From: Eubacterium sp. UBA3782
GTDB taxonomy: Bacteria; Bacillota; Clostridia; Lachnospirales; Lachnospiraceae
Length of the DNA stretch: 11,181 nt
Direction of reading: 5' to 3'
Assembly: GCA_002368795.1 (NCBI GenBank)
Contig: DFFG01000021.1
Span: forward strand, 6,569-17,749
Shown here: one piece after another, positions 1 to 6,458 of the stretch
How positions within the stretch are numbered: the first letter of the stretch is position 1
How the letters are laid out: each line of letters begins with the position of its first letter
Notes under the pieces: model-generated
Told to the model about the DNA's origin: nothing
What the model saw: the letters and a program-made list of their open reading frames with translations, nothing else
Database searches by the model: none
Made by a program: the position numbers and the translations under genes

Positions 1-1076
1 TCAGCAAGCTCTATGAATTCGACGGTCTGAACAAGGTTCCGGTGGAAGAAGCCCGGATCGGCTCCATCGTAGCGATCTCCGGTATTGCGGACATCCACAT
101 CGGCGATACCATCTGCGCACCGGAGAATCCGGTGGCAATCCCCTTCCAGAAGATTTCCGAGCCGACCATTGCCATGAATTTCCTGGTAAACGACAGTCCT
201 CTGGCAGGACAGGAAGGAAAGTATGTCACGTCCCGGCATCTAAGAGACCGTCTTTACCGCGAGCTGAATACGGATGTCAGCCTCCGGGTGGAAGACACCG
301 ACACCACGGAATGCTTTAAGGTTTCGGGACGCGGTGAGCTTCATCTTTCGGTCCTTATTGAAAACATGCGCCGTGAAGGTTACGAATTCGCGGTCAGCAA
401 GCCGGAGGTCCTTTTCCGCACCGACGAAAAGGGTCATAAGCTGGAACCCATGGAAACCGCCTACGTGGATGTGCCGGAAGAATTTGCAGGTACGATCATA
501 CAGATGCTCAGCGAGCGTAAAGGCGAGCTGACGAACATGAGCAGCCCTGCCAGCGACGGAACGGTCCGTCTGGAGTTCCAGATCCCGTCCAGAGGTCTGA
601 TCGGCTTCCGCGGAAACTTCCTGACCTCCACCAAGGGTACGGGTATCCTCAACACGAGTTTTGAAGGGTACGCGCCTTACAAGGGGGACTTCCCCTACCG
701 GAAGCAGGGATCCCTGATCGCTTTCGAGGCAGGTGAGACCGTGACGTACGGACTCTTTTCCGCCCAGGAGAGAGGCACGCTGTTTGTCGGCCCGGGCGAA
801 AAGGTTTATGCCGGCATGGTAGTCGGACAGAGCGGCAAGAGTGAGGATATCGAGCTGAACGTCTGCAAGACCAAGCACCTGACCAACACCCGGACATCCT
901 CTTCGGACGAGGCACTGACACTTACGCCGCCGAAGGTCCTTTCCCTGGAGCAGGCACTGGAGTTTATCGACAGTGATGAGCTGCTGGAGGTCACGCCAAA
1001 GAGCCTGCGTATCCGGAAGCGCCAGCTGGATTCCCGCCTCCGCAAGAGAGAGATGATCAGTCGTAAAAACGGATGA
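1..1076 (+). CDS. typA: TypA/BipA ribosome-associated GTPase, C-terminal part (5' end outside window)
   Basis: This is the last 357 codons of a translational GTPase of the TypA/BipA family, which binds the 70S ribosome and supports ribosome assembly and growth under stress such as cold. The open frame runs in from the window edge (codons in phase with base 3), so the start and the G domain are missing; the family is usually about 610 residues. What remains begins in the beta-barrel domain II (GDTICAPENPVAIPF), continues through the EF-G-like domain (SGRGELHLSVLIENMRREGYE), and ends in the TypA-specific C-terminal domain. The stretch NVCKTKHLTNTRTSS and the ending EFIDSDELLEVTPKSLRIRKR separate TypA from EF-G, LepA and TetM-type proteins. 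The GTG at 42 is internal and is not the start. The gene stops at 1074-1076, 24 bases before a giant palindrome that probably ends its transcript. Confidence 0.96.
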   Translation, partial: SKLYEFDGLNKVPVEEARIGSIVAISGIADIHIGDTICAPENPVAIPFQKISEPTIAMNFLVNDSPLAGQEGKYVTSRHLRDRLYRELNTDVSLRVEDTDTTECFKVSGRGELHLSVLIENMRREGYEFAVSKPEVLFRTDEKGHKLEPMETAYVDVPEEFAGTIIQMLSERKGELTNMSSPASDGTVRLEFQIPSRGLIGFRGNFLTSTKGTGILNTSFEGYAPYKGDFPYRKQGSLIAFEAGETVTYGLFSAQERGTLFVGPGEKVYAGMVVGQSGKSEDIELNVCKTKHLTNTRTSSSDEALTLTPPKVLSLEQALEFIDSDELLEVTPKSLRIRKRQLDSRLRKREMISRKNG

Positions 1077-1100
1077 TGGATCCGTTTCACACAAATGAAT

Positions 1101-1292
1101 AGCCGCCCACAGCAGAGAAAGATCGCGCATAAACATTCTGAAGGGAACATCCGCAACGCCGGTACTTAACGGGGCCGGGATGAAGAATTATGGTTCTTCA
1201 TCCCGGCCCCGTTGTAGTACCGCTGCGTGAGGACAGAGCGAGAGTGTTTCCCGAAAGAATGCTTATGCACGATATCTCTGCAGTGGGCGGCT
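1101..1292. repeat. Giant imperfect palindrome (about 90-bp arms) between typA and prs
   Basis: The left arm is 1101-1187 and the right arm 1194-1292, around a 6-base centre (TTATGG, 1188-1193). Reading inward, the outer 10 bases pair perfectly (1101-1110 with 1283-1292). After one A/A mismatch, GCAGAGA (1112-1118) pairs with 1275-1281. GCATAA and CATTCT blocks then match with scattered mismatches, as does GGGAA near 1143-1147. A 7-bp block (1160-1166 with 1216-1222) follows, and the innermost 20 bp (1168-1187 with 1194-1213) are perfect. The right arm is about 12 bases longer, mostly from extra sequence near 1224-1245. It contains no gene. It could be a MITE-like element, two converging copies of a short repeat, or an oversized terminator. 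I see no clear target-site duplication in the flanks. Confidence 0.85.
1160..1222. terminator. Core hairpin of the palindrome: 20-bp perfect stem plus 7-bp outer stem
   Basis: The 20-bp perfect stem (1168-1187 with 1194-1213) has a 6-base loop and is extended by CGGTACT (1160-1166) pairing with 1216-1222 across a small internal loop. It is GC-rich and very stable in RNA from either strand. No T run follows it directly on either side, so on its own it is not a classical intrinsic terminator. It lies between convergent genes, where a bidirectional transcription barrier would be expected. The structure is seen; the terminator role is inferred. Confidence 0.5.
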
Positions 1293-1297
1293 TTTTT
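1283..1297 (+). terminator. typA: Right edge of palindrome with T6 tail, probable end of typA transcript
   Basis: GTGGGCGGCT at 1283-1292 pairs with AGCCGCCCAC at 1101-1110 and runs straight into six Ts (1292-1297). That is the layout of an intrinsic terminator, except that the enclosed loop is the whole 170-base inner palindrome. On the minus strand, the far edge of the stem is followed only by a weakly T-rich stretch (ATTCATTTG), so termination of prs transcripts would depend more on the hairpin mass itself. Confidence 0.5.
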
Positions 1298-1308
1298 GCG
1301 GTCCCGGA

Positions 1309-2490
1309 TCAGATCTTCTCGTGATTATTGAATTTGCGGATGACCTTCTGGATGCGCTCCACCGGATCGAGCAGACTGCTGATGGATGCGTCGTGGTTCA
1401 GCGTATCGATGACCAGAGCAATGTACTTGCTCATGTCGCAGCTGATATAGTAAGGCTTTTCCAGAAGTTCCTGCGGCTGATAGACCAGGTTCGTGGTCAC
1501 CAGTTTGGTGAACCAGCCTTCTTCATAGGCCTTGTCAAACTTCTCCAGACCGTTGGTAAACAGGCCGAAGGTCGAGCACAGATAAATGTTCTTGGCGTCG
1601 CGCTCCTTGAGCAGCTTTGCGCATTCGATGATGCTGCCGCCGGAGGAGATCATGTCATCGACGATGATCATATCCTTGCCGGCTACGCCTGTGCCCAGAA
1701 ACTCGTGGGCAACGATTGGGTTCGTACCGTTTACGATATGGGAATAATCCCGGCGTTTGTAGAACATACCCATGTCAACGCCAAGGTTGTTGGCGATATA
1801 GATCGCCCGGGACATACCGCCCTCATCCGGGCTGATGACCATCAGATGGTCAGAATCGATGACCATATCCGGCTCGGCGTTCCGGAGGATGTTCTTGATG
1901 AACTGGTAGGCCGGCTGGATCGTCTCGAATCCGGAAAGGGGGATCGCGTTCTGTACGCGGGGATCGTGAGCATCAAAGGTAATGATGTTCTCGACGCCCA
2001 TGGAGACCAGCTCCTGGAGCATGATAGCGCAGTCCAGGGATTCCCGGCCGGAGCGCTTGTGCTGGCGGCTCTCATAGAGGAAGGGCATGATCACGTTGAT
2101 GCGGCGTGCCTTTCCGCCGATCGCGGCAATGATCCTCTTCAGATCCTGAAAATGGTCGTCGGGGGACATGTGGTTGGTGTAGCCGTAGAGAGGATAGGTG
2201 ATCGAGTAGTTGCAGACATCCACCAAAAGATAGATATCGTCGCCTCTGACCGACTCACCTACGGTACCCTTCGCTTCGCCGGAGCCAAAACGGGGCGTGG
2301 AGGAGGGGATGATGAAGGTGTCCCGCTGATAGCCGTCGACCTCCTCTTTTTTGTCCTGACGCTCCTTTCTCCAGCGCACCAGATAATCATCGACCTTCTT
2401 GCCGATCTCCGCGCAGCTGTTCAGCGGAATGATCGCCAGTCTGCCGGCAGGCATTGATTCGTAATAGGTGGTTTCACTGTTCTGTGCCAT
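1309..2490 (-). CDS. prs: Ribose-phosphate pyrophosphokinase (PRPP synthetase), long clostridial form
   Basis: The enzyme transfers pyrophosphate from ATP to ribose-5-phosphate to make PRPP, the cytoplasmic precursor for purines, pyrimidines, histidine, tryptophan and NAD. The protein is 393 residues against about 315 for the classical form. The extra length sits mainly in an N-terminal stretch with a charged segment (about residues 38-55) and in a C-terminal tail. Key family motifs are present: the nucleotide-binding region around MPFLYESRQHKR (135-146), VISPDEGGMSRA (218-229), and the PRPP-binding loop VDDMISSGGSI (277-287). The ATG start lies 3 bases after the dnaC stop, and its GGAGG is embedded in the last dnaC codons, so the two genes are almost certainly co-transcribed and perhaps translationally coupled. 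It is the last gene of the murC-dnaD-dnaC-prs cluster. The long form appears intact rather than a fusion. Confidence 0.95.
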   Translation of the reverse strand: MAQNSETTYYESMPAGRLAIIPLNSCAEIGKKVDDYLVRWRKERQDKKEEVDGYQRDTFIIPSSTPRFGSGEAKGTVGESVRGDDIYLLVDVCNYSITYPLYGYTNHMSPDDHFQDLKRIIAAIGGKARRINVIMPFLYESRQHKRSGRESLDCAIMLQELVSMGVENIITFDAHDPRVQNAIPLSGFETIQPAYQFIKNILRNAEPDMVIDSDHLMVISPDEGGMSRAIYIANNLGVDMGMFYKRRDYSHIVNGTNPIVAHEFLGTGVAGKDMIIVDDMISSGGSIIECAKLLKERDAKNIYLCSTFGLFTNGLEKFDKAYEEGWFTKLVTTNLVYQPQELLEKPYYISCDMSKYIALVIDTLNHDASISSLLDPVERIQKVIRKFNNHEKI

Positions 2491-2493
2491 GTG

Positions 2494-3495
2494 TCATTTG
2501 CCTCCGTGAATTTTCTTCTGAATGCGGATGTCCCGACCAGAAAGGTGAATCAATCTGTAGGAACCCATAATACGTGAAAAGGTGCGCTCTGTAAAGATGT
2601 CTCTGAACTTTTCCAGAGAAAGATTTGTGGAGATGACGGTTGACTTTTTCTGCATAAGCCTTTCATTGACGATCATAAACAGGGAGGAGACAACAAAGGA
2701 GTTGGTCAGCTCTGTACCGAGGTCGTCGATGATCAGCAGTTCACTGGTAAAGATATAATCGCGGAACTCCTTTTGTTCACCAGAGGAGGAAAAGGTCGCC
2801 GTTCCAAGCTGTTCAAACAGGTCATGGGCGGAGAGGTAGAGAACGCTGCGCCCTTTTTTCAGCAGCGCGCCGCCGATGCAGCGGGACAGGTATGTCTTGC
2901 CGACACCTACATCGCCGTAAAAACAGAGGTTTTCCGGCTCACCGGAGGCAAGACGGGCGTCAAATTCGTCGACGAAGGTCTGTGCAGCCTGCAGCGCAGA
3001 GGATGCCTCGGCTCTTTCTGACCGGCCGCTTCCGCTTTGGATCCGGTCCGGGGAATAGTAATCCAGGGAGAATCCCGAAAAGGATTCCTCCTTCAGGCTG
3101 TCCGCCATATTGGAGCGGCTGTACAGGAGATCGATCTCCATCTGACGGAAGCAGGAGCATTTCTCATCGCCTACGTAGCCGGTATCCCGGCAAATGGGAC
3201 ACACATACCGGGGCTCCAGCGCATCCGCACGAAACCCATGGATCTGCAGAAGCACCTGCCGTTCATGGGCAAGATCCCGGATCGTCTGGTCGATATCCAC
3301 ATCTCTGCCGCCGGCATCGCCCAGCAGGAAAAGGGCTTTGCGCACGGAGGCAGAAGCGATCTCCTGATCGATCTCCGGCAGCCGGGGGATCTGTTCATAG
3401 ACAGATCTGCGCCGCTCATCCAGCTCCCGCTGGCTTTTCGCCTGGCGGTCCTGGTATATTCTCATGATGGCATCATACTGTGTGTTGGAGAGCAA
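2494..3495 (-). CDS. dnaC: DnaC/DnaI-type ATP-binding helicase loader
   Basis: This is a 333-residue AAA+ ATPase of the DnaC/DnaI/IstB group, expected to load the replicative DnaB-type helicase at the origin. Residues 1-90 are a charged, helical N-terminal region likely to contact the helicase. A Cys cluster follows (CPIC at 99-102, C113 and C115), matching the zinc-binding motif of DnaI-type loaders. Walker A is GDVGVGKT (194-201), Walker B is LLIIDDLG (253-260), and a sensor-1-type STN is at 289-291. Arg 304 or 308 could serve as the arginine finger. The start is TTG, chosen because AAGGAGT lies 5 bases upstream and the sequence MLSNTQYDAIM follows. The neighbour upstream is dnaD, its usual functional partner, which argues against an IstB transposition helper; no IstA or IS ends are present. 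The symbol dnaI would fit equally well. Confidence 0.9.
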   Translation of the reverse strand: MLSNTQYDAIMRIYQDRQAKSQRELDERRRSVYEQIPRLPEIDQEIASASVRKALFLLGDAGGRDVDIDQTIRDLAHERQVLLQIHGFRADALEPRYVCPICRDTGYVGDEKCSCFRQMEIDLLYSRSNMADSLKEESFSGFSLDYYSPDRIQSGSGRSERAEASSALQAAQTFVDEFDARLASGEPENLCFYGDVGVGKTYLSRCIGGALLKKGRSVLYLSAHDLFEQLGTATFSSSGEQKEFRDYIFTSELLIIDDLGTELTNSFVVSSLFMIVNERLMQKKSTVISTNLSLEKFRDIFTERTFSRIMGSYRLIHLSGRDIRIQKKIHGGK

Positions 3496-3500
3496 GGTCT

Positions 3501-3507
3501 ACTCCTT
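3501..3507 (-). promoter_or_regulatory. dnaC: Ribosome binding site fixing the TTG start of dnaC
   Basis: On the minus strand AAGGAGT lies 5 bases before the TTG at 3493-3495. It is the only strong Shine-Dalgarno sequence near the 5' end of the frame, so it decides the unusual start. A TATATATATA stretch lies immediately upstream (about 3508-3517), but no convincing -35 box was found with it. Confidence 0.8.
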
Positions 3508-3556
3508 ATATATATAGGAAGAAATCAGTAAAAAAGAAACTCTTCTGCTATAAAAC

Positions 3557-3573
3557 CGGCAGTCTTCCTGCCG
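3557..3573 (-). terminator. Small hairpin in the dnaD-dnaC spacer, possible attenuator
   Basis: CGGCAG (3557-3562) and CTGCCG (3568-3573) form a 6-bp GC-rich stem with a 5-base loop. Read on the minus strand it is followed by GTTTTATAG, a weak T-rich tail, with a longer T run about 20 bases further on. It could partly terminate transcription between dnaD and dnaC. The stem is short and the T run imperfect. Confidence 0.35.
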
Positions 3574-3614
3574 CTGATGTCTGCAGCTGCTTGTGCTGCG
3601 GCGGGCAGCGGAAG

Positions 3615-3643
3615 ACCAGAAAACCAGAAAACCAGAAAACCAG
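3615..3643. repeat. 8-bp tandem repeat (ACCAGAAA, about 3.5 copies)
   Basis: Perfect copies of ACCAGAAA start at 3615, 3623 and 3631, with a partial fourth at 3639. The array sits a few bases downstream of the dnaD stop in the transcribed minus strand, where it reads as a CTGGTTTT series. The unit is not a multiple of three and the location is non-coding. Such arrays can change copy number by slippage. Confidence 0.9.
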
Positions 3644-3645
3644 GA

Positions 3646-4695
3646 TCAGGACTCGTTCTGGCTGTTCAGGAGATCCTGCTCCAGCTTCTGGAAATCATAA
3701 TCTCTCTGCTCGAAGTTTACGTATTTCGGCTCCTTTCGGGAGGAAGTACTCTGGCCGGCCGGCTTTCCGTTCTGCTGACGGTGAGCTTCATCCAGCTTGT
3801 CGATATCCGCCAGACTCGTTACACCCGCCTGATGCCAGTCCGAAAGGATCCGCTCCGCATAGGGGAAGCTTGGCTGCCCGGTCTGCTTGACCGTGCGGGA
3901 GGCGGCTGCCTTGATCAGCTCCATGGAAAAACCATAGTCGTTGAGCCAGCGGTCCATGATGGCCGTCTCGTCGGGGATGGGATTCCGGTTGCGGATGCCA
4001 AAGGCCTTGAAGATCGTAAAGTATTTTGCTCTCCAGGCACTGGCGTATTCCTTTGCCGCCTTGACGGAATCGAGTCCCTCCTCCTTCCAGGCCAGACCGA
4101 CTTTTTCGATGTAATTCATGCTGCGGCCTCCGCGGGAGACGCAGTATTCCACCAGATAATCGATCAGGTCGATGGGGAAATGGAGCTCATCATAAAAATA
4201 CAGGATCCGGCGCATATCCGTTGCGCTGAGCGGATGGCCGATGTACTGCTCTGTAAAAAACAGGATCTGTCTGGCGTCGGAATCATCCTTGAGCTCTTTG
4301 GCCCGGCTGGCCGAGATCTGAGCCAGGGGTTTCTGCTTTTTCTCTTCCTTTTCTGCCATGGAGGGATCCTCCGGATCGTTCTGGGTCACCTTCAGGTTGG
4401 GTGACACCGACAGAAGAGCGATCCCGGAAAGCTCCTTATTATGGAAGGTAAGCGAGAGAAGACCGGCCCTCTCCCAGTAGCGCAGTGCCCGCAGGACATC
4501 TTTTTCAGTCAGGGAAAAGATGTCAGCCAGGGCCGAGGGCGTCGGATCGACATCCTTGGCGTGGGCGTGGCGCAGCAGATACAGATAGATCTTTACAAAT
4601 TCCCCGTTGGCACGGGGCATATAATAATCGATAAAATCGTCCGGAATGACCGTCATGCCGGAAAGACGGTTATCCTGAATCGTCAGAAAACCCAT
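3646..4695 (-). CDS. dnaD: DnaD-family replication initiation protein with two DnaD C-terminal domains
   Basis: This 349-residue protein belongs to the DnaD/DnaB superfamily, which in Bacillota remodels origin DNA and recruits helicase and loader. Residues about 15-95 form a winged-helix-like N-terminal domain (EFVKIYLYLLRHAHA, then SLTEKDVLRALRYWERAGLL). A charged linker follows (about 105-140). Two copies of the DnaD C-terminal (DDBH2) domain then come in tandem: about 143-213, with YIEKVGLAW (195-203), and about 233-300, with YAERILSDW (279-287). Both carry the family's YxxxI/VxxxW signature. The protein ends in an acidic and aromatic tail (YVNFEQRDYDFQKLEQDLL), a feature common in clostridial relatives. 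The ATG start has a G-rich, weakly Shine-Dalgarno-like GGGGGG at 4700-4705. The gene lies 20 bases after murC and upstream of the loader gene dnaC. Confidence 0.9.
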   Translation of the reverse strand: MGFLTIQDNRLSGMTVIPDDFIDYYMPRANGEFVKIYLYLLRHAHAKDVDPTPSALADIFSLTEKDVLRALRYWERAGLLSLTFHNKELSGIALLSVSPNLKVTQNDPEDPSMAEKEEKKQKPLAQISASRAKELKDDSDARQILFFTEQYIGHPLSATDMRRILYFYDELHFPIDLIDYLVEYCVSRGGRSMNYIEKVGLAWKEEGLDSVKAAKEYASAWRAKYFTIFKAFGIRNRNPIPDETAIMDRWLNDYGFSMELIKAAASRTVKQTGQPSFPYAERILSDWHQAGVTSLADIDKLDEAHRQQNGKPAGQSTSSRKEPKYVNFEQRDYDFQKLEQDLLNSQNES

Positions 4696-4707
4696 AAAGC
4701 CCCCCGG

Positions 4708-4724
4708 GCCGTCTGCTAGACGGC
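4708..4724. repeat. Perfect 7-bp hairpin spanning the murC stop codon
   Basis: GCCGTCT (4708-4714) and AGACGGC (4718-4724) surround a 3-base loop, and the murC TAG stop (minus strand, 4716-4718) lies in the loop and stem edge. There is no T run, so it is unlikely to terminate transcription. It sits directly before the G-rich ribosome binding site of dnaD and could adjust dnaD translation or protect the mRNA; this role is inferred. Confidence 0.6.
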
Positions 4725-6110
4725 TGTGTTATCCTCCTCGGCAAGGTCGTTGCCAACCTGCACGATGTTGCCTGCACCCATTGTAATGACCAGATCGCCT
4801 TCCTTCACATTTGCGCGAAGGAAATCCTCGATCTCCCCGAAACTGGGGAAATAATCGCAGTCGGTGCCAAGCTTGCGGATCTCATCCTGGAGATCCCGGG
4901 AGGAGATCCCGTAAATATCCAGTTCGCGTGCGGCATAAATATCCGCCAGCACGACACGGTCGGCGATGGAGAGTGCCTCGGCAAACTGGGGCAGAAGTGC
5001 CTTTGTCCGGGTGTAGGTGTGGGGCTGGAAGATGCACCATACCGTCTGGTGAGGAACACGCTCAGCCGTGCGGAGCGTGGCTTTAATCTCTGTCGGATGA
5101 TGGGCGTAGTCGTCGATGATCTCCGCTCCGTGGAAAAAACCCTTATGCTCAAAGCGGCGGTTTGTTCCGCGGAAGGTGGAAAATCCTTTCTGGATCGTCT
5201 CGGTATCCACGCCGAGCTCGAGAGCAAGGGCGATGACCGCGAGGGCATTGCTGACATTGTGAGAACCCGGCACTTCCAGAGAGAAGCTGCCGATGGGCTC
5301 ACCATGTTTCAGCACGCGGAAGCTGGCATTGCCGTCGGCATTGTAGGTGACCAGATCGGCTGTATACAGGCCCTTGTTGCTCATCGAATAGGTGATGACG
5401 CGGCAGGGAAGATCCCTGGCGATCATCTTGTAGGCCGGGTCGTCCGCATTGATGATCAGCAGACCATCGGCGGGCAGAAGCTCGGCAAATTTACGGAAGG
5501 AACGGCGGATATCCTCCAGATCCTTAAAGAAATCCAGATGATCCGCGTCAATATCAAGGATAATGCTGATCTTCGGGAAGAAGCTCAGGAAGCTGTTGGT
5601 GTATTCGCAGGCCTCCATCAGGAAGGTGCCGGTCCCGCCGATCCGGTAATTGCCCTCGATAAGGGGAAGAATGCCGCCGACAGAGATCGTCGGATCCATA
5701 TCGGCTGCCATCAGGATATGAGCCGCCATGGACGTGGTGGTCGTCTTGCCGTGGGTGCCGGAAACACAGATCGGGATCTGGTAATTCTGCATCAGCTGGC
5801 CAAGCAGCTGTGCCCGGGTCAGCAGCGGGATATTCTTTTCTGCGGCTGCCGCATACTCGGGGTTTGACGGATGGATCGCTGCGGTGAATACGACAGCGTC
5901 GATATCGTCTGTAATGTTTTCTGCCTTCTGGCCGATGATGATCGTTGCACCGGAAGCCTCCAGGCGGTCGGTCAGCTCACTTTTTTTGGAATCAGAGCCG
6001 GATACGGTAAAGCCCTTGTCCAGAAGGATCGCTGCCAGGCCGCTCATGCTGATGCCGCCGATCCCGATAAAGTGAATATGCTTTGGCTGATCGAAATGGA
6101 TTCTATACAT
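4716..6110 (-). CDS. murC: UDP-N-acetylmuramate-L-alanine ligase
   Basis: MurC joins L-alanine to UDP-N-acetylmuramic acid using ATP, the first peptide-adding step of cytoplasmic peptidoglycan precursor synthesis. The 464-residue length is normal. The N-terminal domain has GIGGISMSG (16-24), the UDP-binding loop. The central Mur-ligase ATPase domain has SGTHGKTTTT (117-126) and DIDADHLDFF (186-195). The C-terminal domain has NRRFEHKG (317-324), DDYAHHPTE (333-341) and FQPHTYTR (361-368). The DxHHP pattern and the N-terminal glycine loop match MurC rather than MurD, MurE or MurF. The ATG at 6108-6110 is preceded by AAGGAG about 11 bases upstream. It is the first gene of the minus-strand cluster and has its own promoter in the divergent region shared with glgC. 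Confidence 0.97.
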   Translation of the reverse strand: MYRIHFDQPKHIHFIGIGGISMSGLAAILLDKGFTVSGSDSKKSELTDRLEASGATIIIGQKAENITDDIDAVVFTAAIHPSNPEYAAAAEKNIPLLTRAQLLGQLMQNYQIPICVSGTHGKTTTTSMAAHILMAADMDPTISVGGILPLIEGNYRIGGTGTFLMEACEYTNSFLSFFPKISIILDIDADHLDFFKDLEDIRRSFRKFAELLPADGLLIINADDPAYKMIARDLPCRVITYSMSNKGLYTADLVTYNADGNASFRVLKHGEPIGSFSLEVPGSHNVSNALAVIALALELGVDTETIQKGFSTFRGTNRRFEHKGFFHGAEIIDDYAHHPTEIKATLRTAERVPHQTVWCIFQPHTYTRTKALLPQFAEALSIADRVVLADIYAARELDIYGISSRDLQDEIRKLGTDCDYFPSFGEIEDFLRANVKEGDLVITMGAGNIVQVGNDLAEEDNTAV

Positions 6111-6151
6111 AGTGGATCTCTCCTTACACTACCTGTTCATTTAGCCTATCA

Positions 6152-6180
6152 ATTATAACCTCTGCACCTGAATATTTCAA
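6152..6180 (-). promoter_or_regulatory. murC: Sigma-A-type promoter of the murC-dnaD-dnaC-prs cluster
   Basis: On the minus strand TTGAAA (6175-6180) is followed, after exactly 17 bases, by TATAAT (6152-6157). Transcription would begin near 6145, giving a 5' leader of about 35 bases with AAGGAG before the murC ATG. Confidence 0.85.
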
Positions 6181-6393
6181 TCACTGACGCAGGATTCTCG
6201 TGACGACTGCGTATAAAAGATGGGCAAGGGGCATCACAGCCGCCTGTGACATGAAATGATGCACAATTAACCTCGGACCAGGCAAAATAAATGACAATGG
6301 TTAGGCAAGATATACAAAAAGAAATAAATAATCGGATAAAAACTGACAAAATGACGAAAGCACAATGTCCAGGAACTAACAATAGCATTAAAA
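6181..6393. other. AT-rich divergent intergenic region without a gene
   Basis: This is the central part of the 348-bp gap between murC and glgC, excluding the two promoters. It is AT-rich, especially 6260-6360, and holds one clear inverted repeat at 6234-6249, described separately. A 79-codon minus-strand frame (6149-6388) crosses it but has no ribosome binding site and covers the murC promoter, so I do not call it a gene. I see no riboswitch or RNA gene that I recognise. Confidence 0.6.
6234..6249. promoter_or_regulatory. Operator-like inverted repeat TCACAG-N4-CTGTGA
   Basis: Perfect 6-bp arms (6234-6239 and 6244-6249) flank CCGC. An overlapping alternative pairing also exists: GCATCA at 6231-6236 with TGATGC at 6257-6262. 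It lies upstream of both divergent promoters, about 55 bp behind the murC -35 box and about 150 bp before the glgC -35 box. The regulator is unknown and the operator role is inferred. Confidence 0.35.
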
Positions 6394-6396
6394 TTG

Positions 6397-6425
6397 TTCA
6401 CATTCTAAAATAGGTATGATATAAT
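6397..6425 (+). promoter_or_regulatory. glgC: Promoter of glgC-glgD-spoVG with extended -10
   Basis: TTCACA (6397-6402) is followed after 17 bases by a perfect TATAAT (6420-6425), with TG at 6417-6418 forming an extended -10 element. Transcription would begin near 6432, leaving a short leader before the AGGAGGTG at 6443-6450. An imperfect inverted pair, AACAAT (6378-6383) and ATTGTT (6393-6398), overlaps the -35 box and could be a repressor site; that is weak inference. Confidence 0.85.
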
Positions 6426-6442
6426 CCATGTATCTAAACGAC

Positions 6443-6450
6443 AGGAGGTG
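6443..6450 (+). promoter_or_regulatory. glgC: Ribosome binding site fixing the GTG start of glgC
   Basis: AGGAGGTG is a near-perfect match to the anti-Shine-Dalgarno sequence and lies 8 bases before the GTG at 6459-6461. It supports GTG over the downstream ATG (residue 6), and the resulting protein start is typical for the family. Confidence 0.8.
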
Positions 6451-6458
6451 ATTTTTCT

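Noticed and set aside
240..1136. 298-codon open frame on the minus strand opposite typA
   Set aside because: It lies wholly opposite a clear TypA frame, shows no recognisable domain and is explained by codon bias in the opposite gene.
1321..2457. 378-codon open frame on the plus strand opposite prs
   Set aside because: prs has intact PRPP-synthetase motifs across the same bases; the antisense protein resembles no family I know.
2494..3495. IstB-type transposition helper instead of a helicase loader
   Set aside because: It has the DnaI-type Cys cluster, follows dnaD, and there is no IstA transposase or insertion-sequence end nearby.
5019..5867. 282-codon plus-strand frame opposite murC
   Set aside because: Shadow of MurC, whose ATPase motifs occupy the same region.
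6149..6388. 79-codon minus-strand frame with a hydrophobic stretch in the murC-glgC gap
   Set aside because: No ribosome binding site before its ATG, and its end covers the well-formed murC promoter.
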